64,000 nucleotides of DNA from Sphingobacteriaceae bacterium (GTDB taxonomy: Bacteria > Bacteroidota > Bacteroidia > Sphingobacteriales > Sphingobacteriaceae). Below are positions 59,646-64,000 of this stretch, piece after piece. Where the stretch lies: positions 124,001 to 188,000 of the forward strand of contig CANHGR010000005.1 of the NCBI GenBank assembly GCA_947460875.1. Reading direction: 5' to 3'. Position 1 is the stretch's first letter. Each line of letters opens with the position of its first letter. The position numbers were made by a program, and so were the translations under genes. The notes beneath the pieces were generated by a model. The model did no database searches. It was not told where the DNA came from and was given only the letters and a program-made list of their open reading frames with translations.

Positions 59646-62060
59646 CTAAAAAATCTTTGGAAATTTCGCGGGCTTAAAGGAATGCATCATTTCGTAAGCT
59701 ATTTCTACTACATCTTCAACAGAGGGCTTACTGAAATAATCACCATCAGTGCCATATGGCGGACGATGGGGTTTAGCGGTAAGCGTGCGCGGCTGACCGT
59801 CCAGATGATAATATCCATTCTGATTCTCCAGAATATGTTGCAAAATATAAGAAGATGCACCACCCGGCACATCTTCATCCACAACCAGGAGTTTATTTGT
59901 CTTTTTAAGCGATTTAACACAAAGCTCATCCAAATCTATCGGGAGCAAGGTCTGTAAATCAATTATTTCTATAGAAATTCCGAGATTTTCAAGATCCTGT
60001 TTTGATTCTTCGACGATTCTCAAGGTAGAACCATAGCTAACGACAGTAATATCGGAACCTTCTAAAATCAGTTCTGCCTTGCCTAGTGGCACGGTAAATT
60101 CTCCAACGTTAGAAGGCATATTTTCTTTAATCCGATAACCGTTCAGGCATTCAATCATCAATGCAGGTTCGTCTGATCGGAATAATGTATTATACATTCC
60201 GGCGGCCTGCGTCATATTTCGCGGTACGCAAATATGCATTCCCCTCAACGAATGAAGAATTACGCCCATCGGCGAACCAGAATGCCATATTCCTTCAAGT
60301 CGATGTCCTCTCGTTCTAATAATTACTGGTGCCTTTTGTCCGGCTTTGGTTCGATAACTTAAACAAGCAAGATCATCACTTAAAATATTGATTGTAAACA
60401 GTAAATAATCAAGGTATTGAATCTCGGCAATCGGCTTTAGACCGCGCATAGCCAAACCTATTCCCTGTCCGGCAATAGTCATTTCTCTAATTCCGGTGTC
60501 GCTGATCCGCATGTCGCCATATTTGGCTTGCAGTCCGGCAAAACCTTGATTCACATCTCCTATCCTCCCAACATCCTCCCCAAATGCCAACAGTCGCGGA
60601 TCACGTTCAAAATTAGAATCAAAACAGGCATTTAAAATTTCCCTTCCATCTACTGAGCGCAGATCTTGGTATTCGGCAGGCTTAACTGCAACCCTGGACG
60701 GCGAACCAATTCCATCAGTATACAATTTAGAATTGTATCGGTCGTAATTAATTCCCTGACTTTTCTGATACCATTCTAGTAACGCGCGCTTTGGACCTGA
60801 ATCTTCAGTCCGAAGAAGTCTGAGTACCTTCCGAACGATGGCAATAACATCTTTTCTAAAAAAGTCAGTCATGGATTTGAGCTGTTGAGTCAGTACTCCA
60901 ATTTCCTTGTTTTTTACTGCCGAAAGTAATTCCAGAACTTCGTCCGCTTCTGCTTTTATACTCGCATTGAAGTCGCTCCAGGCTTTTTTCTGGCAACTCT
61001 TTACATACGCTTTTGATGTTTCCTCTAATTCAGCGAGTTCTTCTTCAGTTGCTATGGCCGATTCAATCATCCATTTACGCATTTGAAGAAGACAATCGTA
61101 TTCATTTTCCCAATTTAGTCGATCTTTGTCTTTGTACCGCTCATGTGACCCCGAAGATGAATGACCCTGGGGCTGTGTCATTTCAATGACATGCACCATA
61201 ACAGGTACATGTTCATCGCGACATATCTGAATTGCTTTTTCATAAGTTTCGCAGAGCGCGGGATAGTCCCAACCCCGAACCTTAAAGATTTCATAGCCCG
61301 CTCCTTTTTCATCGCGCTGAAAGCCCTTTAAAATCTCAGAAATATCCTGTTTCGTGGTTTGATACTGCGCCGGAACCGAAATTCCATATTCGTCGTCCCA
61401 GATCGAAATAAGCATTGGCACTTGCAATACTCCGGCTGCGTTAATTGCTTCAAAAAACACTCCTTCTGACGTGGATGCGTTACCAATTGTACCAAAGGCG
61501 ACTTCGTTGCCGTTTAAGGAAAAATGGGTGAGGTAGCTCAACTCCGGATTGTTTCGAAATAGTTTCGATGCCTGCGCTAATCCAACTAACCTAGCCATTT
61601 GTCCGCCGGTGGTTGAAATATCAGAAGAACAGTTCTTCATTGAAACTTGTTCTTTCCAACTTCCATCGCTATTGATCGTCCTCGTAGCATAGTGGCAATT
61701 CATTTGCCTTCCGGCCGATGCAGGATCAAGTTCAACATCTGGCGTTGCATACAACTGCGCGAAAAATTCTGCCATGGTAGACATTCCGGAGGCAAACATA
61801 AACGTTTGGTCACGGTAGTATCCAGAACGCCAATCACCTTCTTTAAACGCTTTGGCCATTGCAAGTTGGGCTAATTCCTTTCCATCGCCAAAGATCCCAA
61901 ACTTAGCCATTCCAGTTAAAACCTCCTTTCGGCCAATTAAACTAGCCTGCCGACTCTCGTAAGCTATTTTATAGTCATTAACAATGATTGATTTAAATTT
62001 ATCAAAGCTCAGTTCAGAAAAATCAAAAGGATTGGTTAGTTTAACTTCCGTGTCCAACAT
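59646..62060 (-). CDS. Fused 2-oxoacid dehydrogenase E1 (alpha plus beta)
   Basis: An 804-residue thiamine-diphosphate E1 component with the alpha part (about 1-430) and beta part (about 460-804) in one chain, the fused branched-chain type. ATG 62060 (MLDTEVKLTNPFDF) is chosen; a longer frame starts with an unlikely hydrophobic extension. Alpha: SGYYRDQTFMFASGM and SIWDDEYGISVPAQYQTTKQ; beta: RLLAFGEDVGRIGDVNQGFA, GLAMRGLKPIAEIQYLDYLL, ITVVSYGSTLRIVEES and VVDEDVPGGASSYILQHIL. The TPP motif reads GTIGNASTSEG (191-201): Asn194 stands where the family has Asp (GDxST). It would decarboxylate oxoacids made by the dehydrogenase at 27998. E2 and E3 are elsewhere. Confidence 0.88.
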   Translation of the reverse strand: MLDTEVKLTNPFDFSELSFDKFKSIIVNDYKIAYESRQASLIGRKEVLTGMAKFGIFGDGKELAQLAMAKAFKEGDWRSGYYRDQTFMFASGMSTMAEFFAQLYATPDVELDPASAGRQMNCHYATRTINSDGSWKEQVSMKNCSSDISTTGGQMARLVGLAQASKLFRNNPELSYLTHFSLNGNEVAFGTIGNASTSEGVFFEAINAAGVLQVPMLISIWDDEYGISVPAQYQTTKQDISEILKGFQRDEKGAGYEIFKVRGWDYPALCETYEKAIQICRDEHVPVMVHVIEMTQPQGHSSSGSHERYKDKDRLNWENEYDCLLQMRKWMIESAIATEEELAELEETSKAYVKSCQKKAWSDFNASIKAEADEVLELLSAVKNKEIGVLTQQLKSMTDFFRKDVIAIVRKVLRLLRTEDSGPKRALLEWYQKSQGINYDRYNSKLYTDGIGSPSRVAVKPAEYQDLRSVDGREILNACFDSNFERDPRLLAFGEDVGRIGDVNQGFAGLQAKYGDMRISDTGIREMTIAGQGIGLAMRGLKPIAEIQYLDYLLFTINILSDDLACLSYRTKAGQKAPVIIRTRGHRLEGIWHSGSPMGVILHSLRGMHICVPRNMTQAAGMYNTLFRSDEPALMIECLNGYRIKENMPSNVGEFTVPLGKAELILEGSDITVVSYGSTLRIVEESKQDLENLGISIEIIDLQTLLPIDLDELCVKSLKKTNKLLVVDEDVPGGASSYILQHILENQNGYYHLDGQPRTLTAKPHRPPYGTDGDYFSKPSVEDVVEIAYEMMHSFKPAKFPKIF

Positions 62061-62164
62061 ACAAATGCTTAATTCTCCCAAAAATAATAAAATATGTATG
62101 GTATGATGCATTAAGAAATAGTATTTAATCTACAAGAAGTGCTTTTTATATTGTCGGAAAATTA

Positions 62165-62172
62165 TATTTTTG
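62165..62172 (+). promoter_or_regulatory. -7 box of the first tandem DUF1573 gene
   Basis: TATTTTTG matches TAnnTTTG and lies 15 bases before ATG 62188, giving a very short leader. Confidence 0.55.
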
Positions 62173-62187
62173 TATAAACGGACAAAT

Positions 62188-62583
62188 ATGAAAAAGATAG
62201 TGACTTTATGTGCGGTGGTAATTGGGTTTATGACCATGACCGCTATGCAGCCTGTAGCTCAGGCTGAATTTAAATTCATTGCTGAAGCGCATAATTTTGG
62301 AAAAATTCCTCAAGGCAAACCAGTGAGTTATGCGTTTACCTTCACAAACATAGGTGATCAGCCTTTGATTATAACAGCAGTGGAACCTGCATGCGGATGC
62401 ACGGCAGCAAACTACACCAAAACCCCAGTTAAAAAAGGTGAAAGAGGCATCATTACTTTAACGTATAACGCGGCAGCTTCTGGAGCTTTCACTAAACTTG
62501 CGACCGTACGGTCTAATGCTAACACTCCGGTAAAGGTTTTAAGCTTCAAAGGAGAGGTTGTAGCTGCTACTACGTCAATGTAA
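62188..62583 (+). CDS. Secreted DUF1573 protein, tandem copy 1
   Basis: A 131-residue protein. ATG 62188 gives the signal peptide MKKIVTLCAVVIGFMTMTAM (cut near AQA); the frame is open 18 bases further upstream only from a TTG. The mature part is one DUF1573 domain: FKFIAEAHNFGKIPQGKPVS, FTNIGDQPLIITAVEPACGC, KTPVKKGERGIITLTYNAAA and VLSFKGEVV. The CGCT-type motif reads CGCTAANYT. Unlike the homologue at 26547, it has no lipobox, so it should be released or held in the periplasm. A -7 box lies just upstream. Confidence 0.88.
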   Translation: MKKIVTLCAVVIGFMTMTAMQPVAQAEFKFIAEAHNFGKIPQGKPVSYAFTFTNIGDQPLIITAVEPACGCTAANYTKTPVKKGERGIITLTYNAAASGAFTKLATVRSNANTPVKVLSFKGEVVAATTSM

Positions 62584-62602
62584 AATCGATAAAAAACTAT
62601 TT

Positions 62603-62627
62603 AAAGCCTCTCGATGAGGCTTTTTTT
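62603..62627 (+). terminator. Terminator between the two DUF1573 genes
   Basis: AAGCCTC and GAGGCTT form a 7-bp stem (62604-62610, 62616-62622) with loop TCGAT, followed by T7. It separates the two tandem copies. Confidence 0.85.
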
Positions 62628-62730
62628 GTTTAAGGCGGGAATGGTCAAATCAAAAATCACGTTTAGATTAATTGGAACAATTTTTGTACTGCTATTAATA
62701 GCTTATATTTACTTAAGTAACAAAAACGAA

Positions 62731-63132
62731 ATGAAGACAATAATTATTTTATGTGCAGTTATTATCGGTTTCACAGCCTTCACTGCCATGCAGATTCAAA
62801 ATAAAGCCGAATTCAAGTTTGAAAAAGAAACTCATGATTTTGGAAAAATCCCTGCCAGGAAGCCTGCGAGCGTAGATTTTAAATTTACAAATACAGGCGA
62901 TGAACCATTAGTAATTTCAAACGTTGAGTCTACCTGCGGATGCACTGTACCGAAGTTCACAACTGCTCCGGTAAATAAAGGTTCGAGCGGTGTAATTACG
63001 GTAACGTTCGACGCTGCGGTTGAACAACCTGGCTTTTCAAAAGCTATTACGATACACTCAAATGCAAAAACTCCAGTAAAGGTGTTATATATTAAAGGAG
63101 AAGTGGTAGCAGCAGGAAATGCATCTATGTAG
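62731..63132 (+). CDS. Secreted DUF1573 protein, tandem copy 2
   Basis: A 133-residue paralogue of copy 1. ATG 62731 reads MKTIIILCAVIIGFTAFTAM, matching the signal of copy 1, so it is preferred over the longer in-frame start at 62614, whose leader would run through the terminator (a second in-frame ATG is at 62641). The domain has THDFGKIPARKPASVDFKF, FTNTGDEPLVISNVESTCGC, KFTTAPVNKGSSGVITVTFD and a C-terminal VKVLYIKGEVV. About half the residues match copy 1 by eye, so the pair arose by tandem duplication. A terminator follows. Confidence 0.88.
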   Translation: MKTIIILCAVIIGFTAFTAMQIQNKAEFKFEKETHDFGKIPARKPASVDFKFTNTGDEPLVISNVESTCGCTVPKFTTAPVNKGSSGVITVTFDAAVEQPGFSKAITIHSNAKTPVKVLYIKGEVVAAGNASM

Positions 63133-63151
63133 TAAAAATTAGAGAATTTTT

Positions 63152-63188
63152 AAAAACCTCTCTATTACAGAGAGGTTTTTTTTATTTT
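63152..63188 (+). terminator. Terminator after the second DUF1573 gene
   Basis: AAAACCTCTCT, loop ATTAC and AGAGAGGTTTT form a perfect 11-bp stem followed by a T tract that runs into the next promoter box. Confidence 0.9.
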
Positions 63189-63190
63189 TG
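63183..63190 (+). promoter_or_regulatory. -7 box directly before the terminal aminotransferase
   Basis: TATTTTTG matches TAnnTTTG and ends 6 bases before ATG 63197, so a transcript from it would have almost no leader. It overlaps the T tract of the preceding terminator, which lowers confidence. Confidence 0.4.
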
Positions 63191-63196
63191 GACTTT

Positions 63197-64000
63197 ATGC
63201 CTAAAATTTCAAACAAAGGAGAGCGCATGCCGGCATCTCCAATCAGGAGATTAACGCCGTACGCGGACAAAGCAAAAGCTGAAGGGAAGAAGGTTTTTCA
63301 TCTTAACATCGGACAACCGGACATTGAGACACCTGAATTGATGCTTGACGCAATAAAGAATATCAATTTTAAGGTTTGGGCTTATACCCCATCAGAAGGC
63401 ATTTACTCCTACCGAAAAAAGCTGGCGGAATACTATAACGCTCTGGATTACAATATCACTGCCGATAACATTATCATAACAAACGGTGGCTCTGAGGGCT
63501 TTATCATAGCCACCCAGTCCTGTCTAGATCCTGGCGACGAGATAATTGTGCCAGAACCGTTTTATGCAAATTATAGTGGCTTTGCTTGCATGAGTGATGC
63601 TGTGATAGTTCCTGTGAGGTCGGCAATAGATAACGGGTTCGCCCTGCCACCGATTTCAGATTTTGAAAAACTAATTTCAGAAAAAACAAAAGCAATTTTT
63701 ATCTGCAGCCCAAATAATCCGACCGGTTACCTTTATTCAAGGGAAGAGTTAGAACAGATCAAAACTTTATGTCTTAAATATGACCTCTACCTCTTTGCCG
63801 ATGAAGCTTACAGAGAGTTTTGTTATGACGGACAAACCTTTGTATCGCCAATGCATCTTCAAGGAATTGAAGAAAATGTAATTGTAATCGACACAGTGTC
63901 GAAGCGTTATAGTGCTTGTGGCGCAAGGTTAGGCTTTCTGATCACGAAGAATAAACGGGTATTAGCTACAGCCCTCAAATTTGCTCAAGCGCGTTTAAGT
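63197..64000 (+). CDS. PLP-dependent class I/II aminotransferase, C-terminus cut by the window
   Basis: About 268 residues are visible, starting MPKISNKGERMPASPIRRLT. The fold-type I landmarks are NIGQPDIETPELM, VWAYTPSEGIYSYRKKLAEY, ITNGGSEGF, FICSPNNPTGYLYS, LFADEAYREFCYDG (Asp for the PLP nitrogen) and DTVSKRYSACGARLGFLI with the PLP lysine. It resembles aspartate/aromatic-type aminotransferases. Aromatic amino acid synthesis needs such an enzyme, and the cluster at 53.5-59.6 kb has none, but this gene is 3.6 kb away, so the link is an inference. It continues past 64000. Confidence 0.9.
   Translation, partial: MPKISNKGERMPASPIRRLTPYADKAKAEGKKVFHLNIGQPDIETPELMLDAIKNINFKVWAYTPSEGIYSYRKKLAEYYNALDYNITADNIIITNGGSEGFIIATQSCLDPGDEIIVPEPFYANYSGFACMSDAVIVPVRSAIDNGFALPPISDFEKLISEKTKAIFICSPNNPTGYLYSREELEQIKTLCLKYDLYLFADEAYREFCYDGQTFVSPMHLQGIEENVIVIDTVSKRYSACGARLGFLITKNKRVLATALKFAQARLS

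Noticed and set aside
62061-62111. Extended start of the fused E1 gene
   Set aside because: Adds an unlikely hydrophobic N-terminus (MHHTIHILLFLG) to a cytoplasmic enzyme; ATG 62060 fits family starts.
62614-62730. N-terminal extension of the second DUF1573 protein
   Set aside because: It would place a second hydrophobic segment before a good signal peptide and start within the preceding terminator; the paralogue supports ATG 62731.

Overview
The window (about 38-40% G+C by eye) is chromosomal DNA of a Bacteroidota member, most likely Sphingobacteriaceae (Pedobacter/Mucilaginibacter-like). Support: an Oar-type TonB-dependent receptor, fused SecDF, long NusB, TamL-type outer-membrane lipoprotein, DUF1573 proteins, a fused two-subunit 2-oxoacid dehydrogenase E1, a PUR/DUF3276 protein, A-rich rather than Shine-Dalgarno leaders, and many TAnnTTTG boxes upstream of genes (the -7 element of the Bacteroidota primary sigma factor). 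No prophage, insertion sequence, CRISPR array or rRNA operon was seen.

Layout. 1-6.1 kb: start of dprA, a glycosyltransferase-ECF sigma-rsmG operon, then tgt, an LptF/LptG permease and a DMT transporter. 6.1-7.6 kb: a 15% G+C spacer and the fossil of a large surface protein. 7.6-21 kb: housekeeping genes (ispE, thyA-folA, secDF, NDH-2, class II aldolase, accD, cysteine desulfurase, glmM). 21-33 kb: a damaged methyltransferase, PAP2, ZIP, MarR, the minus-strand operon nusB-DUF1573-yajC-CdaR-like-coaE-MBL exonuclease-DUF5522, an amino-acid dehydrogenase, an ABC exporter, a PUR protein, ychF and tRNA-Arg. 33-42 kb: a bifunctional OlsF-like acyltransferase, an ENPP-type phosphodiesterase, the TonB receptor, a 2OG-Fe oxygenase and a nucleoside permease. 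42.6-53.5 kb: accessory genes with several decayed ones (NTF2-like, OMP barrel, patatin, a small secreted protein, proline dehydrogenase) among live genes (tamL, trmH-like, tRNA-Cys, a Bcr/CflA exporter, and a methionine aminotransferase/omega-amidase pair). 53.5-59.6 kb: an aromatic amino acid cluster (S4 protein-aroB, pheA, DAHP synthase-chorismate mutase, aroA, aroC). 59.6-64 kb: fused E1, two tandem DUF1573 proteins and a truncated aminotransferase.

The most interesting system is the control region in front of pheA (54899-55047). A promoter is followed within a few bases by a 20-codon reading frame with 9 Phe/Tyr codons in its first 14. Next comes a pair of mutually exclusive hairpins built from a duplicated GCCGGGACT element, then a T9 tract that ends 7 nt before pheA. 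This is a textbook layout for ribosome-mediated transcription attenuation, here responding to phenylalanine/tyrosine in a Bacteroidota shikimate/prephenate operon.

A second theme is gene erosion. At least seven genes are broken by frameshifts, nonsense changes or internal deletions, and two intact-looking reading frames have lost key residues: motif I of a methyltransferase, and the Asp of the TPP motif in E1. In several fossils both gene ends survive while the middle is gone. A third theme is short degenerate intergenic repeats (GC-rich GGCGT/AAGCG arrays and 9-nt ATTGAACCA-like arrays) beside thyA, ychF, pheA, aroC and others. All family assignments are from motifs and memory; no searches were run.
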